Assembly: GCF_003751625.1 (NCBI RefSeq)
Contig: NZ_RJUL01000001.1
Coordinates: forward strand, 174,253 to 238,252
Reading direction: 5' to 3'
DNA: 64,000 nt
Origin: Gallaecimonas pentaromativorans
GTDB taxonomy: Bacteria; Pseudomonadota; Gammaproteobacteria; Enterobacterales; Gallaecimonadaceae
Shown here: positions 27,909 to 35,530 of the stretch, one piece after another
Position numbering within the stretch: position 1 is the stretch's first letter
How the letters are laid out: the number at the start of each line of letters is the position of its first letter
The notes under the pieces: model-generated
Seen by the model: only the letters and a program-made list of their open reading frames with translations
Databases searched by the model: none
What the model was told of the DNA's origin: nothing
Program-made: the position numbers and the translations under genes

Positions 27909-28331
27909 ATGACCATCCCTCTTTGGACCCTGCTGGGTTTTGCCGTCTGGACCCTGGTGCTGATGCTGTTTACGGTGGGCTTTTACCGCTGGAGCCGGAT
28001 CTTGGCCGGGCGCCAGGCCATCAACAGTTTTCGGGCCGATGATGTAACCGGCGACGAATGGTACCGGCGGGCAATGCGAGCCCACGCCAATTGCGTGGAA
28101 AACCTGCCGGTATTTGGCGCCATCGTGGTGGTGCAGCACTTAGCGGGGCTGAGGGGCGAGCTGATTGACGGCCTCTGTATGGCGGTGCTGGTAGCCAGGG
28201 TGGCGCAATCGCTGGTGCATGTGTATCTCATCCAAACCAACACCATGACCCTGCTGCGTTTTGGCTTTTATATGGTGCAGGTGGTGTGCTTTTTATGGCT
28301 GGTGGTACTGACCGCCGCGCATTTTCAATAA
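27909..28331 (+). CDS. MAPEG family membrane protein
   Basis: 140 residues with four apolar segments. MAPEG signature RAMRAHANCVENLPVF near residues 55-70, with the conserved Asn-x-x-Glu-Asn pattern. Family members include microsomal glutathione transferases and leukotriene C4 synthase; bacterial ones are mostly uncharacterised. Shine-Dalgarno AAGG about seven bases before ATG. 78 bp after DUF2071, so possibly the last gene of the symporter operon. Confidence 0.85.
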   Translation: MTIPLWTLLGFAVWTLVLMLFTVGFYRWSRILAGRQAINSFRADDVTGDEWYRRAMRAHANCVENLPVFGAIVVVQHLAGLRGELIDGLCMAVLVARVAQSLVHVYLIQTNTMTLLRFGFYMVQVVCFLWLVVLTAAHFQ

Positions 28332-28464
28332 AGAGCGCCGTTACTGCGTAAAGGGAACTGACTTTTCCGTATATTGTTGCGTCATGGCTTGACGCTTAGA
28401 AGAGTTGGTTCTTACTATTGAAATCGATAAAATTTTTGCTCTCAACCAGATTGGCAGACATGCA

Positions 28465-29070
28465 ATGCGCTTTTTATATACATCCATTTTAGTATCCCTA
28501 TCTCTTATCTCTGGCTGCACTCAAACGCCAGTAAAAAAGCTGAAAGTCTATCAAGTGCAACCCAAGCAAGAAGGGCAATTTGTAACAACACGAGTAAACA
28601 TCAGTTTTCCAAAACAAGATGACGTCAATACAACTTTCCGCCTCCGCTACAATGCCAAAGGAATTCTTACAGATAGCTTGGCATTTAGCGAAATTGACGA
28701 AGTCAACGACTCTCCCTATGTATTGGACATCGCAATATCTGGGGAAGGTTTAGATGACAGTATTGACATGGCAAAACAGATAGCATCCGCCGCAACCCTT
28801 TTTCTCATACCGACCGAATCAAAAGGCAGATGGATAGTAGACGCGACCCTATCAAGTTATGGGGTTACGGTTCAGCACTATAAGATAACCGAGAATTACA
28901 ATAACAGAATATCCATTACAACTGGTTATTCAACTCAAAAATCGTCGGAGCAGCTTGCACTTGAAAAGGCGATGCACCATTTGATAAATGAAATTAGAGC
29001 AGATAAAGCTATTCCCTTGGTTATACCAAATATAGATATGCTCAGCGCACCACATCTTGATTTTAAATAA
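28465..29070 (+). CDS. AT-rich predicted lipoprotein (hypothetical)
   Basis: 201 residues from ATG 28465; a TTG at 28405 would extend it but places a hydrophilic tail before the signal. The signal FLYTSILVSLSLISGC ends in a lipobox (ISGC) with Thr at +2. The rest is mixed with beta-type content; only one Cys remains. The gene is clearly AT-rich compared with its neighbours, and codon use differs, which suggests acquisition by transfer (inference). No family recognised. Confidence 0.7.
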   Translation: MRFLYTSILVSLSLISGCTQTPVKKLKVYQVQPKQEGQFVTTRVNISFPKQDDVNTTFRLRYNAKGILTDSLAFSEIDEVNDSPYVLDIAISGEGLDDSIDMAKQIASAATLFLIPTESKGRWIVDATLSSYGVTVQHYKITENYNNRISITTGYSTQKSSEQLALEKAMHHLINEIRADKAIPLVIPNIDMLSAPHLDFK

Positions 29071-29139
29071 CAATGTCGAGAAAAGAATACTCTCGTTAAC
29101 GGGACAATCCTGACAACACTATCTTATTGAATTTCTATT

Positions 29140-29162
29140 CCCCCCGGCTAATGCCCGGGGGG
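29140..29162. other. GC-rich hairpin spanning the beta-lactamase stop codon
   Basis: CCCCCCGG (29140-29147) pairs perfectly with CCGGGGGG (29155-29162); the stop codon of the gene on the minus strand sits in the 7-nt loop. No T-run follows, so it is not a classical terminator. Confidence 0.5.
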
Positions 29163-30023
29163 ATAAAACTGCTCGGCCACCGCTTGGCTGACGGCGGCAA
29201 TGGCGGCGTTTTTCTGGGCGCTGCCGCCAAGGCCATCGCTGTAATAGACCGCCAACAGATAAGGAGGCTGGCCGCTTGGCCAGACGATCGCCACATCGTT
29301 GCTGCCGCCGTTTTCGCAGCTACCGGTTTTATCGCCAGCCTGCCAACCGCCGGGCAAACCGGCGCGGATCTTGGCCATACCGGTTTGGGTGGCTTTTAGC
29401 CAGGCAAGTAGTTGCTGGCGAGAGGCGGGCGCAAGGGCCTTACCCAGCAACAGCTTTTGCCACAGCGCCACCATGGCCGTCGGGGTGGTGCTATCGCGCG
29501 GGTCGCCGGGCAGGTTGGTATTAAGGGAAGGCTCGGTGCGGTCAAGGCGGGTGAGGTTATCGCCAAGGCTGCGAATATACGCAGTCAGCCCGGCCGGGCC
29601 ACCAATCTTGGCCAGCAGCAGGTTGGCGGCGGTGTTGTCACTCAAGGTGATTGCCGCGCCGGCCAAGGCCGAGACCGTCATCTGCCCTTCATCCACATGG
29701 GCCGCCGTTACCGGCGCGTAATCCAGTAGATCGCCCTTGCCATAAGACAGCTCAGTATCGAGGCTGAGCTGTCCCTGCTCGGCCTTTTTCAGCACCGCCG
29801 CAGCCAGCAAGGCTTTAAAAGTGCTGCACATGGCAAAGGTATCGTGCTCGCGATACCCCAACTGCCGGCCATCGCGGCTATCAAAGGCGGCAACCCCGAG
29901 GCGGCCGCCGTATTGGCTTTCGATGTCACTAATAGTGCGGCTAAAATCGTCCGCCAAGCTGATGCCAGGCAACAGCAGGCAGGTTAACCACAGCAATGGG
30001 TTACGGCATAAAGTGTTCGCCAC
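29148..30023 (-). CDS. Class A beta-lactamase with Cys69-Cys238 pair
   Basis: 291 residues. Signal peptide MANTLCRNPLLWLTCLLLPG with probable cut after ISLA. Class A motifs (Ambler): S70-x-x-K73 in MCSTFK, S130-D-N in LSDN, E166 in RTEPSLN with Asn170, K234-T-G in DKTGSC; Arg220 is in KIRAG. Cys69 and Cys238 are both present, the disulfide pair shared by class A carbapenemases such as KPC, SME, NMC-A and GES; the GES-like ENGGSND stretch follows Cys238. It hydrolyses beta-lactams in the periplasm; the exact spectrum cannot be read from sequence. No LysR regulator or mobile element lies beside it, so it looks chromosomal and resident. yegS is 9 bp upstream on the same strand. Confidence 0.92.
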   Translation of the reverse strand: MANTLCRNPLLWLTCLLLPGISLADDFSRTISDIESQYGGRLGVAAFDSRDGRQLGYREHDTFAMCSTFKALLAAAVLKKAEQGQLSLDTELSYGKGDLLDYAPVTAAHVDEGQMTVSALAGAAITLSDNTAANLLLAKIGGPAGLTAYIRSLGDNLTRLDRTEPSLNTNLPGDPRDSTTPTAMVALWQKLLLGKALAPASRQQLLAWLKATQTGMAKIRAGLPGGWQAGDKTGSCENGGSNDVAIVWPSGQPPYLLAVYYSDGLGGSAQKNAAIAAVSQAVAEQFYPPGH

Positions 30024-30032
30024 GGCGCATCC

Positions 30033-30920
30033 TTACTCCGGTAAGTGGAATGACAGCTGCTGTTTTAGCACGCTGAAACGAAAATGGGTGTCCTTCATGG
30101 GCTCGCCGTCCAGATTGATGTGCAGCGGCGCCTCGGCAATGATTTCAAACTCGGCGGCCTGGCCGCGTTTGACCCAAGCCTCATGGCCTTGCAGGCCGTC
30201 TTGGGCCAGGGCGTCCAGCATATCCAGCAGCCCTACCCGCTCGTTGTGCGGCAGTAAGGTGATATCCAGCAGGCCGTCGTCCAGGCAGGCGTCGGGGCAC
30301 AGGCGAATGCCGCCTCCGGCTTGCCAGCCGTTGCCCACCGCCAGTGCCATCAGCTCGCCCTGCCAACTGGCGTCACCGTTTTTTAGCTCCACCGCAATGG
30401 GCTGGAAATCAAACAGCTTGCCGATGCCGGTTAAGAGGTAAGAGAACTTGCCCAGCACCCGCTTGAGATCCGGGTTGGTTTCCACCGTCACCTGGGAGCC
30501 AAAGCCGCCGGTCACCACATTCAAAAAGGCGCGGCCGTTAACCATGCCCACATCGATAGGCCGGGGCGCCTTGTTGAGAATAATGGCCATGGCCTTGTGC
30601 AGGTTGTCGGCACTGATACCCACCCCATGGGCAAAGTCGTTGGCGGTGCCCATGGGCAGCAGCCCCATGGCCTCCACCGGCTTTCCCTTGGCCAGCATGC
30701 CTTGCAGCACCTCGTTGAGGGTACCGTCGCCCCCAACCGCCACTATGCTGTCCAGGCCCTGGCCCAGAGCCTCTTTGGCAAAGCGCTCGGCGTCACCTTC
30801 TTCAAAGGTGGCCCTTACCGAGACCTCATGGCCATGGCTGCGGCTTTGCTCGATAAGCTGGCGAAGCGTGGCGTTGGCGGCAGATTTACCGTTAATGATG
30901 AGGCGGATACGTTTGCCCAT
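30033..30920 (-). CDS. yegS: Lipid kinase YegS (diacylglycerol kinase family)
   Basis: 295 residues (E. coli YegS 299). Catalytic-domain motifs: VAVGGDGTLNEV near residues 60-71 and LLPMGTANDFAHGVGI near 87-102, then IDVGMVNGRAFLNVVTGGFG-type text near 120-140 and DGLLDI near 223-228. It phosphorylates phosphatidylglycerol or a related lipid at the inner membrane face (family knowledge). The start has AGGAGGG upstream. The beta-lactamase follows by 9 bp and may share the transcript, an unusual partnership. Confidence 0.94.
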   Translation of the reverse strand: MGKRIRLIINGKSAANATLRQLIEQSRSHGHEVSVRATFEEGDAERFAKEALGQGLDSIVAVGGDGTLNEVLQGMLAKGKPVEAMGLLPMGTANDFAHGVGISADNLHKAMAIILNKAPRPIDVGMVNGRAFLNVVTGGFGSQVTVETNPDLKRVLGKFSYLLTGIGKLFDFQPIAVELKNGDASWQGELMALAVGNGWQAGGGIRLCPDACLDDGLLDITLLPHNERVGLLDMLDALAQDGLQGHEAWVKRGQAAEFEIIAEAPLHINLDGEPMKDTHFRFSVLKQQLSFHLPE

Positions 30921-31017
30921 GTTCCCTCCTTAGTCGCTTCCAGCTTAACGGCACCAAGCAGACGCGGCGAGGACGGCAAACAAAGCGGTTCAGCAAAGGA
31001 GGCCTTTGCCGGACCAA

Positions 31018-31048
31018 TAAAAAAGCCCCGTGTAGGGGCTTTTTTAGG
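31018..31048 (-). terminator. Terminator downstream of the 69-residue membrane protein gene
   Basis: AAAAAAGCCCC / GGGGCTTTTTT stem with GTGTA loop; A-run on one side and T-run on the other allow either direction, but the minus-strand gene ending at 31056 is the nearest upstream. Confidence 0.85.
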
Positions 31049-31055
31049 TTTCTTG

Positions 31056-31265
31056 TTATGTCGAGAGGGAGGAGCGTGGTGGCCGGCTTTTCACCCAAAA
31101 CAGGGCCAAACCGAGCCAGGAAGCGAGCAAGCAGGCCATAACCCACCAGCCCACCGAGCCCTTGACCTGGCGGCTGGACGCAACCACCAGCAGGGCTGGC
31201 AACAGCATCATCACCCCCAACACCACCACGGCCGCCGACAGCGACTCGAACAGTGTCCATTCCAT
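31056..31265 (-). CDS. Small two-helix membrane protein (hypothetical)
   Basis: 69 residues from ATG 31265 (MEWTLFESLS; GGGA seven bases upstream). Two apolar segments, AAVVVLGVMMLLPALLVVAS and GWWVMACLLASWLGLALFWV, joined by SRQVKGSV. This layout resembles phospholipase-D-nuclease N-terminal (PLDc_N) type small proteins, but I would not assign it. It ends just before a terminator. An ATG at 31433 in the same frame is unlikely to be used. Confidence 0.6.
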   Translation of the reverse strand: MEWTLFESLSAAVVVLGVMMLLPALLVVASSRQVKGSVGWWVMACLLASWLGLALFWVKSRPPRSSLST

Positions 31266-31486
31266 GGGCTTTCCCGTGTGTTGGCCATTCCTCAAAAGCA
31301 GGCGGAATTTAACATTAATAAAACAAAAGAACCAGAACCCATACAGACGAGTTGGCACTGGCCCGCAAAGTGTGAAAGCCATGGCGGTGCGCGCTTTACC
31401 ACCAGCTAACAGCTTGATTAAATAGGGCACCACCAGCCGGTGGCCTGCTACTCACCAACGACCGGATAACCACACAAGGACAGTCG

Positions 31487-31924
31487 ATGTACAAAAAAAT
31501 TCTGCTGGGCGCCGCCGCGCTAATGCTAATAAACGCACCGGTCATGGCCCGGGACTCCATCAACGATTACTCAGTCAAGGACGCCATGGCCCAATCCGAG
31601 GCCAAGGAAATTTTGGGCGATAAGATCCGCTTTTATTTCGGTGACCAACCCCATGGCAAGGTGCTCAAGACCTTCGGTGAGTTTCGCACCAACCAAAAAA
31701 CCAACGCTTTTGGGAAAAGCGACGAAAAGGCCTGCAAATGGGTGTTTTTGTCGGCTATGAAATCGCTCAAGCAGCGGGCCGAAACCGAGGGTGGCAATGC
31801 GGTTATCAATATCCGCTCCAACTACCGCAACAACCTCACCACCAGCGACACCACCTTTAAGTGCGGTGCCGGCGCCATCATTGCTGGGGTAGCGTTGGTC
31901 GGAGATGTGGTCACCCTGAAATAA
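31487..31924 (+). CDS. Periplasmic protein of unknown function (excinuclease-subunit-like in some databases)
   Basis: 145 residues with a signal peptide (KKILLGAAALMLINAPVMA, cut after VMA). The mature part has FYFGDQPHGKVLKTFGE near residues 49-65, NAFGKSDEKACKWVFLSAM-like text near 72-90 and EGGNAVINIRSNY near 99-111, with two cysteines (CKW and KCG) that could bond. Similar proteins in Vibrio and Shewanella are often labelled excinuclease ATPase subunit without reason. A role in the envelope is likely; nothing more can be said. Terminator follows. Confidence 0.75.
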   Translation: MYKKILLGAAALMLINAPVMARDSINDYSVKDAMAQSEAKEILGDKIRFYFGDQPHGKVLKTFGEFRTNQKTNAFGKSDEKACKWVFLSAMKSLKQRAETEGGNAVINIRSNYRNNLTTSDTTFKCGAGAIIAGVALVGDVVTLK

Positions 31925-31949
31925 AAAAGCGGGCTCAGCCCGCTTTTTT
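31923..31949. terminator. Bidirectional terminator before ygiC
   Basis: AAAAAAGCGGGCTCAGCCCGCTTTTTT palindrome between convergent genes; it overlaps the ygiC stop region. Confidence 0.9.
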
Positions 31950-33093
31950 ATTCGCTGATGATGTGCGGCACGAAGCGGGCGCTGTCCTTGGTGATAAGGC
32001 TGCTGTCTTCGCGTATGCCCATGCCGCAGGCCACGTCTCCCACCACCCAGCTGCCCACCAGGGTATGGTTGCCGGCAAAGGCCGGCAGCGGCGCCAGGGC
32101 TTGGCGGATAAAGCGGCCATCGTCATATGGGCCGGGTTCGGCCAGGCGCTGGCCATCGGGCAGGTACAGCTCGACGTTGGCCCCTTCCCGGGAAAATATC
32201 GGCTTTTTCACCCAGCCACGGCCCAGGGCCGAGCCATCGTCAAAGTGCGCTTCCAACAGGTTGGGGTGGCCTTTATGGGCCTGCCACAGCAGCGGCAGGA
32301 TACCTTTGTTGGCGAGGATGATTTTCCAGGGCGGCTCCAGCCACAGGGTCTGGCTGTCGGCAATAAGGTCGCCAAACTCTTCGGCCAGCATGAATTCCCA
32401 GGGATAGAGCTTGAAGATGGCGTCGATGGCCTGATCTTCACGGTCCCAAAAATGGCCGTCACCAAAACCTATCTGCTCCATGGGCACATAGCGGGTGGCA
32501 AGGCTGGCCTGGGAGGCAATGTCTTGCAGGTAGCGCACCGTGCCCAGATCTTCGTCGCTGTTTTGCACGCTGGCAAAGTGCAGCCGCTCCACACCCAGCT
32601 CGCCAAAGCGGCTTTGTAGCTGCTCTTGAAGGCTGTTGAACTGATCGCTGCCCTTGGGAACCATGTCGTGCTTGATGGCATCTTCCAGCCACAACCACTG
32701 GAAGAAACCCGACTCGTACAACGAAGTGGGGGTGTCGTAGTTCAGCTCTAAAAGCTTGGCCGGTGCCGCGCCGTCGTAGCTAAAATCCATGCGCCCGTAC
32801 AGATGCGGCTGGCGCTGGCGCCAACTGGTTGCCACCAAGTCCCAGTGGCGCTCGGGGATACAGAGCTGCTCGAGCTTTTGCTCGCTGGCCACCACCTCGT
32901 CCACCAGGGCCATGGCCAATTCGTGAAGCTCCTGGGTGACATCTTCGATGTCGTTCTCTACCTGCTTGAGGCTGAACTGGTAATAGGCGGACTCGTCCCA
33001 GTACTTTTCACCGTCGATGGTGTGAAAGCGAAAGCCCAAATCACGGGCCTGCTCCTGCCACCAGGGGCGCTCTTCAATCGTGATGCGTTTCAT
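31948..33093 (-). CDS. ygiC: Glutathionylspermidine synthase-like ATP-grasp protein (YgiC/YjfC)
   Basis: 381 residues (E. coli YgiC 386). It contains only the synthetase half of Gsp: ELNYDTPTSLYESGFFQW near residues 115-132, WKIILANKGILPLLW near 270-284, VKKPIFSREGANVEL near 307-321, and GSWVVGDVACGMGIRED near 345-361. E. coli YgiC/YjfC do not make glutathionylspermidine; they are thought to be peptide-amine ligases of unknown substrate. The start overlaps the ygiB stop by one base. Last gene of the yfaE-yjfL-ygiB-ygiC run. Confidence 0.93.
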   Translation of the reverse strand: MKRITIEERPWWQEQARDLGFRFHTIDGEKYWDESAYYQFSLKQVENDIEDVTQELHELAMALVDEVVASEQKLEQLCIPERHWDLVATSWRQRQPHLYGRMDFSYDGAAPAKLLELNYDTPTSLYESGFFQWLWLEDAIKHDMVPKGSDQFNSLQEQLQSRFGELGVERLHFASVQNSDEDLGTVRYLQDIASQASLATRYVPMEQIGFGDGHFWDREDQAIDAIFKLYPWEFMLAEEFGDLIADSQTLWLEPPWKIILANKGILPLLWQAHKGHPNLLEAHFDDGSALGRGWVKKPIFSREGANVELYLPDGQRLAEPGPYDDGRFIRQALAPLPAFAGNHTLVGSWVVGDVACGMGIREDSSLITKDSARFVPHIISE

Positions 33094-33629
33094 CAGCCAC
33101 CAAAGCTTGTGCGACGTGCCGCCTGGGCACCGAAGCCGCCACGGCGCACCACACCGGCCGGCGCCACTTTTACGTCAGAGGGGCGCACCTTGACCGGGCC
33201 TTCGCCACGGGAAACCGGCACGTTCTGGGCGGTGCGGTAGGTGTTGGGGTCGTCTTTGGAGCGATACAAAGGCTGGGTTTGCACCGGATTGCGGCCGCCA
33301 CTTAGCATCTGGCCGGCCATAAAGCCCATCATCATCGGCATGAAAAAGCCGCCGCTTTGCTGGTATTGCTGCTGGCCGGGAACGGCGCAGTTACCGGCGC
33401 CAAAGTCCTGCTCGCAAGCTTGCAAGCTGGTGTAGCGCGGCGCGGTTTGTTCGGCGACTTGCTTGGCCTGCTGGAACTGGCTCTCGCACTGGGCGCGGTC
33501 ATGAAACTGGGCGCATTGCTCGACACTTTTATAGACGCTGGCATCCACCGGCGGCTCGCTGCAACCGGCAATGTAGAGGGCGCTGATAGGCGCCATCAGG
33601 GTCAAGGCCACTTTTTTACTGCGTTTCAT
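33093..33629 (-). CDS. ygiB: DUF1190 lipoprotein-like protein (YgiB/YjfM)
   Basis: 178 residues from ATG 33629 (AAGGAG six bases upstream). N-terminus MKRSKKVALTLMAPISALYIAGC, a lipobox-like AGC with Ser next. Cysteines in SVEQC, HDRAQC, ACEQ and NCAVPG may form bonds. A Gly/Met-rich segment (FMPMMMGFMAGQM) follows, then a Gly/Arg C-terminus (VVRRGGFGAQ). Matches DUF1190, whose genes sit beside ygiC/yjfC in enterobacteria. Function unknown, probably an envelope partner of YgiC. Confidence 0.9.
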   Translation of the reverse strand: MKRSKKVALTLMAPISALYIAGCSEPPVDASVYKSVEQCAQFHDRAQCESQFQQAKQVAEQTAPRYTSLQACEQDFGAGNCAVPGQQQYQQSGGFFMPMMMGFMAGQMLSGGRNPVQTQPLYRSKDDPNTYRTAQNVPVSRGEGPVKVRPSDVKVAPAGVVRRGGFGAQAARRTSFGG

Positions 33630-33640
33630 TTGCGCTCCTT

Positions 33641-34045
33641 TCAATAGGTCATGCAGGCGGCGTTAAGCAGCCCCACCGCCACCGACGCCAGGCCGGTAAA
33701 GATGCCTGCCGCCGCCTCGCCCTGGCTTATCCGCGCCGGCAAGTCCGCCAGCAACCGCTGCAATACCTTGAAGGTAAGCAGCTGCACAACCAGCGCCACC
33801 AGGCCCCAGATGGCGCCATCTACCCAGGACTGGGAGTTGGCCACGGCGCTTGCCATGGGAATGGCAAAGCCCACCAGGGCGCCGCCAAAGGCCAGGCTCG
33901 CCGCCACATTGTTCTGGCGGATAAGGGCGAACTCGTCGTGGGGGGTCACCCAGGTGTAAATCCAGACAAACACCAGCAACATGCCGGCCGCCAGGGCAAA
34001 GTAGCCGACAAAGGCGGCCAGTGACTGCAAGTAAACAGGGTCCAA
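33641..34045 (-). CDS. yjfL: DUF350 membrane protein (YjfL)
   Basis: 134 residues with four apolar segments and the DUF350 repeat-like pattern: SLAAFVGYFALAAGMLLVF-like helix, then NNVAASLAFGGALVGFAIPM near residues 45-64, WGLVALVVQLLTFKVLQRL near 79-97, and EAAAGIFTGLASVAVGLLNAA near 109-129. In E. coli yjfL lies with yjfM (DUF1190) and yjfC (Gsp-like), the same set as here. Inner membrane, function unknown. Confidence 0.93.
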   Translation of the reverse strand: MDPVYLQSLAAFVGYFALAAGMLLVFVWIYTWVTPHDEFALIRQNNVAASLAFGGALVGFAIPMASAVANSQSWVDGAIWGLVALVVQLLTFKVLQRLLADLPARISQGEAAAGIFTGLASVAVGLLNAACMTY

Positions 34046-34048
34046 GGC

Positions 34049-34330
34049 TTACTCCTTTTTCAGATAATCGGCTTCCAGCTCAACGATGCGGCTGACGGCA
34101 ACACTGCAACAAGTCAGCACTTCCCCGTCGTTGATGTAGGCAATGGGGGTGTCGAGATAACGCACTTCACCGTTTTTCAGGCGCATCCGGCAGGCTCCGC
34201 AAAAGCCGCCCCGGCACTGGTATTCCACGGGGATGCCCTTTAGCAGCAGCTGATCGAGGATGGGCAGGTCCGGTGCCACGGGGATGATGTGCTCGCCGAC
34301 AACGAGCGCACGTTGGGTGTTGTCCGTCAT
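34049..34330 (-). CDS. yfaE: [2Fe-2S] ferredoxin, YfaE-like
   Basis: 93 residues with plant-type cluster ligands: C-x4-C-x2-C in QCRGGFCGACRM near residues 38-49 and a last Cys in EVLTCCSVAV near 69-78. E. coli YfaE (84 residues) maintains the diferric-tyrosyl cofactor of the class Ia ribonucleotide reductase NrdB and is encoded beside nrdB; no nrd gene is in this window. The stop is three bases from the yjfL start, so it heads the yjfL-ygiB-ygiC operon. Another redox partner role is possible. Confidence 0.8.
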   Translation of the reverse strand: MTDNTQRALVVGEHIIPVAPDLPILDQLLLKGIPVEYQCRGGFCGACRMRLKNGEVRYLDTPIAYINDGEVLTCCSVAVSRIVELEADYLKKE

Positions 34331-34440
34331 AACAGGTCAATTTTCGGCTAAGGGCCCAACTATACCGCAAAGGTGTCTTGCGATGGACTCCCCGCTTCCC
34401 TAAAATCGCCCCGTACAAAAATCGCACAAAAGATAACTAA

Positions 34441-35403
34441 ATGAAAAATCTCGTACTTTGCTTGCTTACCACCCTGTTGCTATTGGGTTGCCAAACCACC
34501 AAACGCCAGGCCCTGGCGCCCCAGAACAACGCCAGCCTCAACGACAGCGTTATTATCCAGGACCAAAGCGCCCAGCTGCTGGGGGCTCGCTACGGCGACG
34601 ACACCTCAGAGCGCGCCGCCGTCATCACTCTGGCGCCGGTCCAGGCCCAGATGCAGCGCTTTATGTTTCAGACCAGCTTCAAGCACAAGCTGCGCAAAGC
34701 CTTTTGGGACCACGAGCAGTTAAGGGGCAACAAAATCATCGAGGTGGACGACCCGGCGAGCCTTACCGAGCTGTTTGCAGTGCGCGGGGTAGACGGCAAA
34801 AACGTCCTCAAGCTCACCCCCAGCTACACCTTGAGCAGCGACCGGCGCCACCTGCAACTGACCCTGCTGGCCGAGTATTTCGAGCCGCCGAAAAAGAGCC
34901 GTTTCAGTACCGAGAAAACCCCTCGGGTGCTGTATCGCAACACTTTTTACTTCCAGTCGCCGGCCCTGGCCTTTACCCCCAGGAAGACCCGCAACAACGA
35001 CGAAATTGCCGCCGAACGCAAAGTTATCGACGAGAAATACTACGCCCTCAAAGACAAGGCCACCGACGGCTACCAGCGCCTGCAACTGAGTAAAGATCAG
35101 CAGCGTGAGCTGGACGCCATCGAGACCGAGCAGGACGAAGCCGGGATCAGCAAGCAATACAGCGATTTTCTCAATGCCCACCAGGATTGGCTGATTGACC
35201 AGGCCAACCAGGGCATGACCGAGGTCATCGAAATGATGCTCTACGACATCGCCACCCCGGCCCTGCCGGACATAGACGAAGCCAGCCAGTTCCCGGCCCC
35301 CAAGGGCCGCCAGTGGCAGCGCCTTAGCAAAAGAGAAGGCCGCAACCTGGTGTCTACCGCCAGCGGCGAGAGTTTTAACTGGGGCGACTTGGCTCACGAC
35401 TGA
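34441..35403 (+). CDS. Predicted lipoprotein, 320 residues (hypothetical)
   Basis: Signal MKNLVLCLLTTLLLLGCQTT with lipobox LLGC and Gln at +2, which suggests outer-membrane sorting. The mature protein is hydrophilic, with a charged, probably helical segment near residues 185-245 (EIAAERKVIDEKYYALKD). No enzyme motif seen. Divergent from yfaE, with 110 bp between; alone in its transcript as far as I can see. Confidence 0.75.
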   Translation: MKNLVLCLLTTLLLLGCQTTKRQALAPQNNASLNDSVIIQDQSAQLLGARYGDDTSERAAVITLAPVQAQMQRFMFQTSFKHKLRKAFWDHEQLRGNKIIEVDDPASLTELFAVRGVDGKNVLKLTPSYTLSSDRRHLQLTLLAEYFEPPKKSRFSTEKTPRVLYRNTFYFQSPALAFTPRKTRNNDEIAAERKVIDEKYYALKDKATDGYQRLQLSKDQQRELDAIETEQDEAGISKQYSDFLNAHQDWLIDQANQGMTEVIEMMLYDIATPALPDIDEASQFPAPKGRQWQRLSKREGRNLVSTASGESFNWGDLAHD

Positions 35404-35530
35404 AATTAGGCAGCGATGGCAGGAATTTTCTTTTTTCTGTCAGCAACCTAACTGATATTCAGGCCAGGCTGGCAAGGCAACCTGAAAACCGTAGCCTGTT
35501 TAGGGTTATTGCGTTTTGAAAGGAGCCGAG

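Noticed and set aside
31056-31433. Longer start at 31433 for the 69-residue membrane protein
   Set aside because: The added N-terminus is unusual and has no ribosome site, whereas ATG 31265 precedes a normal helix pair.
31487-31924. Excinuclease ABC subunit label for this protein
   Set aside because: 145 residues with a signal peptide, no ATPase motifs; cannot be UvrA.
34441-35403. Considered as a possible peptidase or toxin
   Set aside because: No catalytic motif; only a lipobox and helical text can be seen.
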